NCBI RefSeq assembly: GCF_022557175.1
Contig: NZ_CP092915.1
Coordinates: 992,001-1,056,000 of the forward strand
Direction of reading: 5' to 3'
Source of the DNA: Mycolicibacterium sp. YH-1
GTDB lineage: Bacteria > Actinomycetota > Actinomycetes > Mycobacteriales > Mycobacteriaceae
DNA length: 64,000 nucleotides
The position numbers were made by a program, and so were the translations under genes. Each line of letters starts with the position of its first letter. The first letter of the stretch is position 1. The notes under the pieces were generated by a model. The model was not told the DNA's origin. It worked only from the letters and a program-made list of their open reading frames with translations, and ran no database searches. Below are positions 50,750-59,501 of the stretch, in pieces.

Positions 50750-51889
50750 ATGAATGGTGCCGTCGACGCGCTTCATTGCTGCGTGACTTTCAAACTCGAC
50801 GGCGACGCCGCACTGCTGAAGCCCATCCAGGTCGGCGCCACCACCGCCGAGAACCGAATTTTCATGGCGCCGTTGACGCGATCGCGTGCGCAGTCCGACG
50901 GCACCCCGTCTGAACTCGCGGCGCAGTACTACGCGCAGCGCGCATCCGCGGGCATCATCATCAGCGAGGCCACGGCGGTGTCCCAAGGTGGCAATGGCGC
51001 GTACGTCAACACCCCCGGCAATTACACCGACCGTCATCAGGAGAAGTGGGCTGAGGTCGCCGACGCGGTGCATGACGCGGGTGGCCGGATGTTCATGCAG
51101 CTGTGGCACGTCGGGCGGATGGCACACCCGGAGATCAGCGGCGTCGAATCGGTGGCACCCTCGGCGGTCGCGGCCGACATGTCGGCGCACACACCGACCG
51201 GCAAGAAGCCGCTGCCCGTGCCCCGTGCGCTGGGCACCACCGAACTCGCACCGATCGTCGAGCAGTTCAGGGCTGCGGCGCGCCGTGCGGTCGACGCGGG
51301 CATGGACGGCGTCGAGATCCACGCCGCGAACGGCTACCTGCTGCACCAGTTCGCCTCCGATGTCACCAATCGGCGCACCGACGCCTACGGCGGTTCGCCG
51401 GAGAACCGGGCCCGCCTGGCAGCCGAGGTCGTCGAGGCCGTCGCCGCGGAGATCGGCGCGGGCCGCGTTGGGCTGCGCATCTCGCCGGGCAACACCGCGG
51501 GCGGTATGGCTGAGGTGGACACCGTCGGCGTGTACGAGGCGCTGCTGAATCGGATCTCCGCACTCGACATGGCCTATCTTCATGTCCTGATCGACCCCTC
51601 GGCACCCGAGTTCGGCACGGTTCGCGCACTGTGGTCGGGGACCCTGGTGCTGAACACCGGCCGAAATGTGGACACGAAGTTCTGCCAGCTCGAGGAACTC
51701 GCCGAGTGGGGCGTGATCGGCGCCGCGGCCGTCGGCCGAGGATTCCTCGCCAATCCGGATCTCATCGATCGACTCCGCGTCGGCGCGGAACTCAACGAGC
51801 CGGACGTCGCCACGTTCTACGCGCCCGGTCCCGTCGGCTACACCGACTACCCGACGCTGGCCGATCTCCGGCAACCCGAGTCCGCCTGA
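50750..51889 (+). CDS. Old Yellow Enzyme-family alkene reductase
   Basis: The protein has 379 residues. This FMN TIM-barrel enzyme shows LLKPIQVGATTAENRIFMAP (N-terminal OYE signature), MFMQLWHVGRMAHPEISG, the substrate-binding pair in GVEIHAANGYLLHQFASDVT (His and Asn) and GAAAVGRGFLANPDLIDRLR. Such enzymes reduce activated C=C bonds, nitro groups or nitrate esters with NADPH. ATG 50750 is almost touching AGGGA, so GTG at 50783 (VTFKLDGDAALL) is an alternative. It follows the PucR gene by 10 bases and may share its promoter. Confidence 0.92.
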   Translation: MNGAVDALHCCVTFKLDGDAALLKPIQVGATTAENRIFMAPLTRSRAQSDGTPSELAAQYYAQRASAGIIISEATAVSQGGNGAYVNTPGNYTDRHQEKWAEVADAVHDAGGRMFMQLWHVGRMAHPEISGVESVAPSAVAADMSAHTPTGKKPLPVPRALGTTELAPIVEQFRAAARRAVDAGMDGVEIHAANGYLLHQFASDVTNRRTDAYGGSPENRARLAAEVVEAVAAEIGAGRVGLRISPGNTAGGMAEVDTVGVYEALLNRISALDMAYLHVLIDPSAPEFGTVRALWSGTLVLNTGRNVDTKFCQLEELAEWGVIGAAAVGRGFLANPDLIDRLRVGAELNEPDVATFYAPGPVGYTDYPTLADLRQPESA

Positions 51890-51902
51890 CGCATCTCCAC
51901 CC

Positions 51903-51931
51903 CTCCCGCGAGACGACGTCGCAGGGGAGGC
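51903..51931 (+). terminator. Hairpin after the Old Yellow Enzyme gene
   Basis: CCTCCCGCGA pairs with TCGC-(AG)-GGGAGG around a 7-base loop, 10 pairs with a two-base bulge. No T-run follows, so it is at best a U-poor terminator. It separates the OYE gene from the fadA promoter region. Confidence 0.4.
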
Positions 51932-52072
51932 TCCAGAAGGCTCGGACGCTGCCCAACCAACGGGTTGGGCGGGGCTGATAGGCTGGGCAAAGCGAGGACT
52001 AGCCTCCTACGTGGGCACGCGCCTGCTCTACCCAATTGCACCGAACCATACATAGGCCTGGAGAGTCAGAAC

Positions 52073-53284
52073 ATGTCTGAAGAAGCCTTCATCTACGAGG
52101 CGATCCGCACGCCGCGTGGTAAGCAGCGCGGCGGCGCGCTCAACGAGATCAAGCCGGTCAACCTCGTCGTCGGTCTGATCGATGAGATCCGCCACCGCCA
52201 CCCCGATCTGGACGAGAACCTGATCAGCGACGTCATCCTCGGCGTCGTCTCGCCGGTGGGTGACCAGGGCGGAGACATCGCCCGTACCGCCGCGCTCGTG
52301 GCCAAGCTCCCCGAGACCACCGGTGGCTTCCAGCTCAACCGGTTCTGCGCGTCGGGCCTCGAGGCCGTCAACACCGCCGCGCAGAAGGTGCGCTCCGGGT
52401 GGGACGACCTGGTGCTGGCCGGCGGTGTCGAGTCGATGAGCCGCGTGCCCATGGGTTCCGACGGCGGCGCCTGGGCCTCTGACCCCGAGACCAACTACCG
52501 GATCGGTTTCGTGCCCCAGGGCATCGGCGCCGACCTCATCGCCACCATCGAGGGCTTCTCGCGTGAGGACGTCGACGCCTACGCCGCGCGTTCGCAGCAG
52601 CGGGCCGCCGACGCATGGTCGGGTGGCTACTTCGCCAAGTCCGTGGTGCCGGTTCGTGACCAGAACGGCCTGATCGTTCTCGACCACGACGAGCACATGC
52701 GGCCCGGTTCCACCGTGGAGAGCCTCGGCAAGCTCAAGACCGCGTTCGACGGTATCGGCGCGATGGGCGGTTTCGATGACGTGGCGCTGCAGAAGTACCA
52801 CTTCGTCGAGCGGATCAACCACGTCCACACCGGTGGCAACAGCTCGGGCATCGTCGACGGCGCGGCGCTGGTGCTGATCGGCTCCGAGGCCGCAGGCAAG
52901 TCTCAGGGACTGACCCCGCGGGCCCGGATCGTGGCCACCGCCACCAGCGGTGCGGATCCCGTCATCATGCTGACCGGTCCGACCCCGGCCACGCGCAAGG
53001 TGCTCGACCGCGCGGGCTTGACGGTCGACGATATCGACCTGTTCGAGCTGAACGAGGCGTTCGCCTCGGTGGTGCTCAAGTTCCAGAAGGATCTGAACAT
53101 CCCCGACGAGAAGCTCAACGTCAACGGTGGCGCGATCGCGATGGGGCACCCGCTGGGTGCCACCGGCGCAATGATCACCGGAACCATGGTCGACGAACTC
53201 GAGCGCCGCGGCGCTCGTCGTGCCCTGATCACGCTCTGTGTGGGCGGCGGCATGGGCGTGGCCACCATCATCGAGAGGGTTTAA
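52073..53284 (+). CDS. fadA: Acetyl-CoA acyltransferase (beta-oxidation thiolase) FadA
   Basis: The protein has 403 residues from ATG at 52073 (GGAGAG upstream). Thiolase residues seen: nucleophilic Cys in [19 protein letters not shown], the [12 protein letters not shown] loop, His in [31 protein letters not shown] and the second Cys in [12 protein letters not shown]. It cleaves 3-ketoacyl-CoA to acetyl-CoA and shortened acyl-CoA. fadB begins four bases after its stop, and the two products form the alpha2beta2 trifunctional complex in mycobacteria (known for Rv0859/Rv0860). Confidence 0.97.
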   Translation: MSEEAFIYEAIRTPRGKQRGGALNEIKPVNLVVGLIDEIRHRHPDLDENLISDVILGVVSPVGDQGGDIARTAALVAKLPETTGGFQLNRFCASGLEAVNTAAQKVRSGWDDLVLAGGVESMSRVPMGSDGGAWASDPETNYRIGFVPQGIGADLIATIEGFSREDVDAYAARSQQRAADAWSGGYFAKSVVPVRDQNGLIVLDHDEHMRPGSTVESLGKLKTAFDGIGAMGGFDDVALQKYHFVERINHVHTGGNSSGIVDGAALVLIGSEAAGKSQGLTPRARIVATATSGADPVIMLTGPTPATRKVLDRAGLTVDDIDLFELNEAFASVVLKFQKDLNIPDEKLNVNGGAIAMGHPLGATGAMITGTMVDELERRGARRALITLCVGGGMGVATIIERV

Positions 53285-53288
53285 GCAC

Positions 53289-55436
53289 ATGGCCGAGAAC
53301 ACAATTGCTTGGGACAAGGATGCCGACGGCATCGTCACCCTGACGCTGGACGATCCAACTGGTTCGGCCAACGTGATGAACGAGCACTACAAGGAGTCGA
53401 TGCACACTGCCGTCGAGCGTCTCTACGCCGAGCAGGAGTCCATCACCGGTGTGGTGATCACCAGCGCGAAGAAGACGTTCTTCGCGGGCGGCGACCTCAA
53501 GGGCATGATGAACGTCGGCCCCGACGACGCCGCGGGCGCCTTCGCCGAGGTTGAGCACATCAAGGCTGACCTTCGCACGCTCGAGACGCTCGGCAAGCCG
53601 GTGGTGGCCGCCATCAACGGCGCTGCCCTCGGCGGTGGGCTCGAGATCGCACTCGCCACCCATCACCGCATCGCCGCGGACGTCAAGGGTTCGGTGATCG
53701 GGCTGCCCGAGGTCACCCTCGGTCTGCTGCCCGGTGGCGGCGGCGTGGCCCGCACCGTGCGGATGTTCGGCATCCAGAAGGCGTTCATGGAGATCCTGAG
53801 CCAGGGCACTCGGTTCAAGCCGGCCAAGGCCAAGGAGATCGGCTTGGTCGACGAGCTCGTCGGCTCGGTCGAGGAACTGGTTCCCGCCGCCAAGGCGTGG
53901 ATCAAGGCCAATCCCGACAGCCACACCCAGCCGTGGGACGTCAAGGGCTACAAGATGCCCGGCGGCACCCCGTCCAGCCCCGGCCTCGCCGCGATCCTGC
54001 CGTCGTTCCCGGCGCTTCTGCGCAAGCAGCTCAAGGGTGCCCCGATGCCCGCTCCGCGCGCCATCCTGGACGCCGCAGTGGAGGGCGCGCAGGTCGACTT
54101 CGACACCGCCAGCCGCATCGAGAGCCGGTACTTCACGTCGCTGGTGACCGGCCAGGTCGCCAAGAACATGATCCAGGCGTTCTTCCTGGATCTGCAGTAC
54201 ATCAACTCCGGCGGCTCCCGGCCTGAGGGCATCGGGAAGACACCGATCACCAAGATCGGTGTGCTGGGCGCGGGCATGATGGGCGCAGGTATCGCCTACG
54301 TGTCGGCCAAGGCCGGCTTCGACGTCGTGCTCAAGGACGTCTCCATCGAGGCGGCGCAGAAGGGCAAGGCCTACTCGGAGAAGATCGAGGCCAAGGCCCT
54401 CGAGCGTGGCCGCACCACGCAGGAGAAGTCTGACGCACTGCTGGCGAGGATCACCCCCACCGCCGACGCGGCCGACTTCGCCGGTGTCGATTTCGTCATC
54501 GAGGCCGTCTTCGAGAGCCAGGAACTCAAGCACAAGGTGTTCGGCGAGATCGAGGACATCGTGGACCCCAACGCAGTGCTGGGCTCGAACACCTCCACGC
54601 TGCCGATCACAGGTCTGGCGGCCGGTGTGAAGCGCCAGGAGGACTTCATCGGCATCCACTTCTTCTCCCCGGTCGACAAGATGCCGCTGGTGGAGATCAT
54701 CAAGGGCGAGAAGACCTCTGACGAGGCGCTGGCCCGCGTGTTCGACTACACCCTGGCCATCGGCAAGACCCCGATCGTCGTCAACGACAGCCGTGGGTTC
54801 TTCACCAGCCGCGTCATCGGCACCTTCGTCAACGAGGCGCTGGCGATGCTCGGCGAGGGTGTGGCACCGGCCAGCATCGAGCAGGCCGGCAGTCAGGCCG
54901 GTTACCCCGCGCCGCCGCTGCAGCTGTCCGACGAGCTCAACCTCGAGCTCATGCACAAGATCGCCGTTGCTACGCGTTTGGGTGAAGAAGATGCGGGACG
55001 AGTCCATATTCCGCACCCGGCCGAGGCCGTCGTCGAGAAGATGATCGAACTGGGTCGTCCGTCGCGGTTGGCCGGTGCCGGCTTCTACGAGTACGCCGAC
55101 GGTAAGCGCGTCGGTCTGTGGCCAGGACTCAAGGAGGCCTTCAGCTCGAGTTCGATCGATATTCCGTTGCAGGACATGATCGATCGCATGCTGTTCGCCG
55201 AGGCGATCGAGACGCAGAAGTGCCTCGACGAGGGTGTGCTCACCTCGACCGCCGACGCCAACATCGGCTCGATCATGGGCATCGGCTACCCGCCCTACAC
55301 CGGTGGCTCGGCGCAGTACATCGTCGGCTACGAGGGGCCGGCAGGCGTTGGCAAGGAGGCCTTCGTGGCTCGTGCCAAGGAACTGGCCGCCAAGTACGGT
55401 GAGCGCTTCAACCCGCCCGCCTCGCTGACCAGCTAG
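53289..55436 (+). CDS. fadB: Multifunctional beta-oxidation protein FadB (enoyl-CoA hydratase / 3-hydroxyacyl-CoA dehydrogenase)
   Basis: The protein has 715 residues. The hydratase domain (about 1-190) has TSAKKTFFAGGDLKGM (oxyanion hole), AINGAALGGGLEIALATHHR and the catalytic Glu in GLPEVTLGLLPGGGGVAR. The dehydrogenase domain (about 315-600) has the NAD motif IGVLGAGMMGAGIAYVSAKA, SNTSTLPIT, the catalytic His in FIGIHFFSPVDKMPLVEII and DSRGFFTSRV. A tandem C-terminal domain completes the alpha chain. It converts 2-enoyl-CoA to 3-ketoacyl-CoA for FadA. ATG at 53289 lies four bases after fadA. Confidence 0.97.
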   Translation: MAENTIAWDKDADGIVTLTLDDPTGSANVMNEHYKESMHTAVERLYAEQESITGVVITSAKKTFFAGGDLKGMMNVGPDDAAGAFAEVEHIKADLRTLETLGKPVVAAINGAALGGGLEIALATHHRIAADVKGSVIGLPEVTLGLLPGGGGVARTVRMFGIQKAFMEILSQGTRFKPAKAKEIGLVDELVGSVEELVPAAKAWIKANPDSHTQPWDVKGYKMPGGTPSSPGLAAILPSFPALLRKQLKGAPMPAPRAILDAAVEGAQVDFDTASRIESRYFTSLVTGQVAKNMIQAFFLDLQYINSGGSRPEGIGKTPITKIGVLGAGMMGAGIAYVSAKAGFDVVLKDVSIEAAQKGKAYSEKIEAKALERGRTTQEKSDALLARITPTADAADFAGVDFVIEAVFESQELKHKVFGEIEDIVDPNAVLGSNTSTLPITGLAAGVKRQEDFIGIHFFSPVDKMPLVEIIKGEKTSDEALARVFDYTLAIGKTPIVVNDSRGFFTSRVIGTFVNEALAMLGEGVAPASIEQAGSQAGYPAPPLQLSDELNLELMHKIAVATRLGEEDAGRVHIPHPAEAVVEKMIELGRPSRLAGAGFYEYADGKRVGLWPGLKEAFSSSSIDIPLQDMIDRMLFAEAIETQKCLDEGVLTSTADANIGSIMGIGYPPYTGGSAQYIVGYEGPAGVGKEAFVARAKELAAKYGERFNPPASLTS

Positions 55437-55451
55437 CTCTAACCGAACGGG

Positions 55452-55486
55452 AAAAGCCCCGAAACACCAAGTGTTTCGGGGCTTTT
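55452..55486. terminator. Bidirectional Rho-independent terminator
   Basis: A perfect 16-base stem (AAAAGCCCCGAAACAC / GTGTTTCGGGGCTTTT) has a 3-base loop, with A-run and T-run at opposite ends. It serves both the fadAB operon and the convergent gene at 55500. It is the strongest terminator in the window. Confidence 0.95.
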
Positions 55487-55499
55487 CGCGTGCAATCTG

Positions 55500-56852
55500 T
55501 CAGTCGCTGTCGCTGCTGCCCGAGTCGGAGCCGCTGCCGGAGTCCGAACTCGCCGACGTGCTCGCGCCGCCGGTCGTTGCGCTTGCGGTGTCCTTCGTCT
55601 CGGAGACCGGCTTCGTCTCGGAGACGGGCTTCGTGTCCGTCGTCTCGGTCTTCGTCGCGGACCCGCTATCGGTGCCTGACGTGAGGCCGCTCTTGCCGGG
55701 TTCGGCCTTCAGGCTGTCGCGCGTCACGGTGGTGGAACCCTTCGTGACGGTGGTGTCGGTCTCCGAAGCTGTCGTCTCCTTGACCGGCGCCTCCGTGGTT
55801 GTCACTGCGGCGGTGACGGTTTCGGTTTCCGGTGCGGTGACGATGGTGTCTGCCACGGGGAGAGTGTCGACGGCTGTGGTCTCCTCGGCGGCAGTGCCGG
55901 GCACCGACGCCTGCGTGGGCTCGGTCTCAGTCGCGACCTCGGTCACCGTGCCCGCAGTGCCGTCGGTCGTTGCCGTCGGTGACTCGGTGCCGGTGGCCGG
56001 TGCCGTCAGCTCCGCCGCAGCTGTCTCCGGCGCCGCGGCGACCGCAACGCTGAGGGCGGTCACGGGGTTGGGCGCCTGCAGAGCCCTGACGATCGTGTCG
56101 CGGATGAAGGGGATGGTGCCGGTCGTGAAGGCGTCCAGCTGCGTGATCAGGTTGAGTGTCACATCCGCGAAGCCGTGCTGGATGGCGTTGAGGACGTTGA
56201 TGGGGTTGAGTGTCGTCACCGCGGTCAGCACGGACTGGGTGCTCTTCACGATCTGCTGAATGAACGGTGTGGTTCCCGTGTCGAACCCGATGCCGACCGT
56301 CGAGAGCACCGCGGCCAGGGTGAGGCTCAGCGCCGCATCGAACAGGGCGGGCACCAATGCGGTGCCGACCTGGAACGGGCGCTGCAACACAGCCTGCATC
56401 GGTGTCCAGACGCCGGTGATCATGCCGAGAATCGGGTTGAGGCCGCTCGAGATGATGGCGTCGATCGCGCCGTTGACGTCACCGACCGCGAGCTTCGCGC
56501 CTGCGGCCTGCAGTGCCGCCGGTAGGCCGGCTGCCAGCTCGCCCACGCCCTTGGCTCCAGCCTGCACGGCCTGGAGAACCCCTGCCGCCGTGGTGATCTG
56601 GTTCGTGGCGATCTGCTGCAGGATGGGGAATGGGTTGGCGATCTCGCTCTGGATCGTCCTGGTGATCCAGCTACCCGCGGCGTCGACCACCGGCGCGAAC
56701 ACCTGGATGGGGTTGTCGATCGACGCGGTGAGATTCACCGCAGGCATGTGCACGGTGGAGGGCGGGGCGATGGGTGTCACCGCAATGACGCTGGCACCGA
56801 CGAGCGCGATTCCAGCCGTGACGTACGGCCTGAGAGCCAACTGCATTGACAT
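55500..56852 (-). CDS. Secreted mycobacterial protein with hydrophobic core and Thr/Ser-rich tail
   Basis: The protein has 450 residues. An N-terminal signal or anchor (MSMQLALRPYVTAGIALVGA, SVIAVTPIAPP) is followed by about 270 residues of amphipathic and hydrophobic helices with recurring Asn-Pro turns (SGLNPILGMITGVWTPMQAV, LPAALQAAGAKLAVGDVNGA, TTLNPINVLNAIQHGFADVT). The last 150 residues are dominated by Thr, Ser, Glu and Ala, with a repeated KPVSET motif, ending in a Ser/Asp/Gly run. The tail suits O-mannosylation and cell-wall exposure. A family with the same LALRPYVTAG start is common in environmental mycobacteria; its function is unknown. Confidence 0.8.
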   Translation of the reverse strand: MSMQLALRPYVTAGIALVGASVIAVTPIAPPSTVHMPAVNLTASIDNPIQVFAPVVDAAGSWITRTIQSEIANPFPILQQIATNQITTAAGVLQAVQAGAKGVGELAAGLPAALQAAGAKLAVGDVNGAIDAIISSGLNPILGMITGVWTPMQAVLQRPFQVGTALVPALFDAALSLTLAAVLSTVGIGFDTGTTPFIQQIVKSTQSVLTAVTTLNPINVLNAIQHGFADVTLNLITQLDAFTTGTIPFIRDTIVRALQAPNPVTALSVAVAAAPETAAAELTAPATGTESPTATTDGTAGTVTEVATETEPTQASVPGTAAEETTAVDTLPVADTIVTAPETETVTAAVTTTEAPVKETTASETDTTVTKGSTTVTRDSLKAEPGKSGLTSGTDSGSATKTETTDTKPVSETKPVSETKDTASATTGGASTSASSDSGSGSDSGSSDSD

Positions 56853-57203
56853 AGCTGATTGATGTCCGTTCTCTGTGTTCGTTCACCGGATTCCCCCGGG
56901 CAGGCGGAAACCTACCCACCAGTAAGTTGGGCCCGCCAGCAAATCTCGAAAGTGGTGGCCCCTGCCACTTTTCAGAACCTGACAGACAACGAATTCATTG
57001 CATTGCCAGGGGAACACATCGCGATCGACGACTTGTCACATGGCTGATACATCTGCCTTGTGAGTTACCGGCGTGGCGGCGCGCCAACTGCTGGCATTCG
57101 GGCAAAAACGCGGTCATCCAGGGATTGCTGCGCGCTCAAAACCCGTACGTGAACGTAGATTTCCGCGCGTCCACATCGTGAGATGCGACGCGGTTCCGTG
57201 GCG
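56853..57203. other. 351-base gap without a gene
   Basis: No convincing frame is present. The promoter of the secreted protein at 55500 must lie at its left end. A small hairpin (AAAGTGG / CCACTTT, 56949-56971, nine-base loop) is the only structure seen. Confidence 0.4.
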
Positions 57204-57629
57204 TTAGAAGGAGCCCAAGTCCGCTGACAGCCAGTGCTGGGGCTTCATGTAGATGGCCACGTTCTCGCCAAGGTTCTCGCGGGCGAATTCCAGATAGCGG
57301 TCGGCAGACTCGCCCTCGAGGTAGCGCCGGGTGACCTCCTCCAGCTGGGCGTCCGTGGCGGTCTCGATGTGGCTTACGGCACCGTCGACGGAGACGTATC
57401 GGGTCGTCGGCTCGGTCCGCTCGACCATCAGGGAGAACAAGCCGGCGGCTTCGATCAGCCGATGCTTGCGGGAGGCCGTCCCCGTCAGCACCCAGAGATC
57501 TCCGCCGGGGGAGTACTGGTACCAGATGGGCACCGTCAACGGGCCGCGGTCGACTCCGGCGGACACGGACAGCGCGCCGATATGCGGCTCGGCAAGAAAT
57601 TCTTCGCGATCTTCTTTGGAGAGGGCCAT
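57204..57629 (-). CDS. Pyridoxamine 5'-phosphate oxidase-family (F420/FMN split-barrel) protein
   Basis: The protein has 141 residues from ATG at 57629 (MALSKEDREEFLAEP); the frame is open ten residues further. The split-barrel pattern is HIGALSVSAGVDRGPLTVPI, WYQYSPGGDLWVLTGTASRK, HRLIEAAGLFSLMVERTEPT and TRYVSVDGAVS. This PxxPIWY form is typical of mycobacterial F420- or FMN-binding pyridoxamine oxidase-like proteins such as the Rv1155 group. It follows a DUF2505 gene by about 40 bases in the same direction. Confidence 0.85.
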   Translation of the reverse strand: MALSKEDREEFLAEPHIGALSVSAGVDRGPLTVPIWYQYSPGGDLWVLTGTASRKHRLIEAAGLFSLMVERTEPTTRYVSVDGAVSHIETATDAQLEEVTRRYLEGESADRYLEFARENLGENVAIYMKPQHWLSADLGSF

Positions 57630-57668
57630 GACGTCGAGGGTAATGACGAGCAGTGACAACGCCCCCGG

Positions 57669-58175
57669 TCAGGGGTTCTGGGCCAGCCACGAATCGGTGA
57701 TCCGGACGATGTCGACTATTCCGTTGGCGAGTTGGCCTGCGATGAAGCCTGCGATGGACCCGCCGATGACCGGAACGCCGACCCTCACCTTCGCGGTGCC
57801 CGACAGCTGCGTCCCGCGGCAGGATGGGGACAGGTGCACTGCGCCGTCTCCAGAGATCGGAGTGCGTGGTGCATCGATGGTGATCTCGCCGCGGACGGTT
57901 CCGTTCGTGAGGGCATTCCAGCGCTCGCGTTGAACGACTTGAAGTGACCCCAGCCGCAACCGTTGAAGTGGCCCGGGCAGCTGGTCGCCGCCGAACCGCA
58001 TGGTCATGGTGACCGACGTCGTGCCTGCCGCGTCTGTCGTGAGGTCGTCCAGGGTGGGCGCCGCCGCCTCGAAGTTGGCCAGTCTGGCCCGCCAGTACCG
58101 CTCGTCGTCGAAGGCCGACCGAATTCGTTGGAGGCTGTTCGGCGACTCCGCGGTCAGACTCAATGAGCGTGGCAC
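57669..58175 (-). CDS. DUF2505-family protein
   Basis: The protein has 168 residues from GTG at 58175 (VPRSLSLTAESPNSLQRIR); a longer frame exists but its N-terminus lacks family sequence. Blocks are AFDDERYWRARLANFEAAAP, TSVTMTMRFGGDQLPGPLQR and the C-terminal VPVIGGSIAGFIAGQLANGI. DUF2505 proteins have a START/SRPBCC-like fold in which the final helix covers a lipid-size cavity; their role in mycobacteria is unknown. It is probably co-transcribed with the PPOx gene downstream. Confidence 0.82.
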   Translation of the reverse strand: MPRSLSLTAESPNSLQRIRSAFDDERYWRARLANFEAAAPTLDDLTTDAAGTTSVTMTMRFGGDQLPGPLQRLRLGSLQVVQRERWNALTNGTVRGEITIDAPRTPISGDGAVHLSPSCRGTQLSGTAKVRVGVPVIGGSIAGFIAGQLANGIVDIVRITDSWLAQNP

Positions 58176-58489
58176 AGCAGGGCACGCTACCGATGACGCG
58201 TGTCCGTCGCGACAACTGCACGCGGTGGCGGCTATCGGCAAATTCCTACCGATGGGCGGTGCGGAAGTTGCGATGTGCACCAATTGGCGCCCGCGTGGAT
58301 TATTTCGACGGCTAACTGCATCAGCTAATGGCAAGTCTGATGATTACCAAAAGGCAAGTAAAAGTCTATTCAACGGTGGATTCAGCAACTTATAGGCGAG
58401 TTGCCACGACCAAGATCACTGCCCGGTTTGGCCGGGCGAATGTGAGAAGGGTCTGCCTGAGTTGGGGCAGTCCTGCTAGCTTGGCGAAC
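58176..58489. other. 314-base gap without a clear gene
   Basis: The central part (58290-58400) is AT-richer than its surroundings and probably carries the divergent promoters for the DUF2505 gene and the small protein at 58490. A short hairpin (GCCCGG / CCGGGC, 58421-58437) is present. Frames that cross the gap have no ribosome site. Confidence 0.4.
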
Positions 58490-58705
58490 ATGTTGAAGGG
58501 GGCAGCTGACCTGCGTCGTCTTCAAGCCGACGTCACCAGCGGCGCCGGTTCGACGGTCGTCCGCAAGGGTCGGATTCGATCGCGCGGGTCATGCAGCTGC
58601 GGCTGGGAGGGCAAACCGCGCCTGCTCATAGCGGTCGCCGTCCACGATGCCCATATGCACGCCGTGACTTCGCGGTGCCACCCCGCCGCGCCATTGGTGC
58701 GCTGA
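58490..58705 (+). CDS. 71-residue hypothetical protein with a CxCGW motif
   Basis: From ATG at 58490 the frame reads MLKGAADLRRLQADVTSGAG, VRKGRIRSRGSCSCGWEGKP, RLLIAVAVHDAHMHAVTSRC and a short Pro-rich end. The C-x-C-G-W motif with a later Cys and a His pair (HDAHMH) could bind zinc. Similar small actinobacterial proteins with SCGW and an A..HA..H stretch exist, from memory, with no known role. The start was chosen where the sequence becomes coherent; the frame is open further upstream. Confidence 0.55.
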   Translation: MLKGAADLRRLQADVTSGAGSTVVRKGRIRSRGSCSCGWEGKPRLLIAVAVHDAHMHAVTSRCHPAAPLVR

Positions 58706-58743
58706 GCGGGCTGACTCCTTGGATGCTGGTTGGCCCTCGCCGA

Positions 58744-59295
58744 TCAGATGAAGGGAATGCCGGGCGTCAAGTCGGGTGGCGGAGGAAGCCCAAGGGGATT
58801 CAGCGGGTTGATCGAGGGAAGCTTCGGCGCGCCAATCTGCGGCGTGGGAAGGTTCCCCAGGCCGCCGGAGCCCCCGAGTCCGCCAATGTTGATCGGGAAA
58901 TCGGGGACGAGGCCGATGCCGAGGCTGGGCAGCACCAAATCGGGCGCGTTAATGGTCCCCAGTGACGGGAAGCCTCCAACCCCCGGGATGCCCCCGCCGC
59001 CGCCCCCGCCGAAGCCGGAGAGCGAGGGGGGTGCCGGCAGGGCCTGCAGCTGCTTGCTGATGCCCGCCATCAGGTCGACACACTTGCCGTTCTCTTCATC
59101 GACGACCGTGCCGTCGGGGCAGGTGATCCCGCGGTCTTGTTGGCCACACTCGGCGCCTTCGGCCGCGCCCGCCTCGGTGCACTGGTCCGCGTTGCTGGCA
59201 GCCGGGGTGACCACCGTCGCGAATGCCATTGGTGCGATGGCCAGCGCTGACCCGGAAACGAGCGTCAGCAGCATCTGCTTTACGCGTGCGGTCAT
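58744..59295 (-). CDS. Secreted Gly/Pro-rich protein
   Basis: The protein has 183 residues from ATG at 59295 (AAGGGA nine bases upstream). The signal peptide (MLLTLVSGSALAIAPMAFAT) is followed by a Cys-bearing segment with four Cys (DQCTEAGAAEGAECGQQDRG, ITCPDGTVVDEENGKCVD), a run of glycines and a C-terminal half of Leu/Pro/Gly repeats (NINIGGLGGSGGLG-like, PLNPLGLPPPPDLTPGIPF). No family is known to me. The Cys segment resembles short disulfide-bonded modules in other exported actinobacterial proteins. Confidence 0.75.
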   Translation of the reverse strand: MTARVKQMLLTLVSGSALAIAPMAFATVVTPAASNADQCTEAGAAEGAECGQQDRGITCPDGTVVDEENGKCVDLMAGISKQLQALPAPPSLSGFGGGGGGGIPGVGGFPSLGTINAPDLVLPSLGIGLVPDFPINIGGLGGSGGLGNLPTPQIGAPKLPSINPLNPLGLPPPPDLTPGIPFI

Positions 59296-59501
59296 GAGAA
59301 TCCCTTGAAATCGGTGCTCAACGAGTGAATGGGTTCGAGTGTAGACAATTCTCGGGCATGTAGGCCGCCCAGCCAAAAAACGGTCATAAGGAATGATTTG
59401 CTCGGCGGACTGCCAGCCGCGCCAGGATGACGCTTCTCACCTGGGTTGACCGTGGCTTTGCCATCGACTCACCCGATCCCCGCGGCCTAGAGTGGGCTCT
59501 C

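Noticed and set aside
56949..56971. AAAGTGG/CCACTTT hairpin as a terminator
   Set aside because: It is weak, has a nine-base loop and no gene ends next to it.
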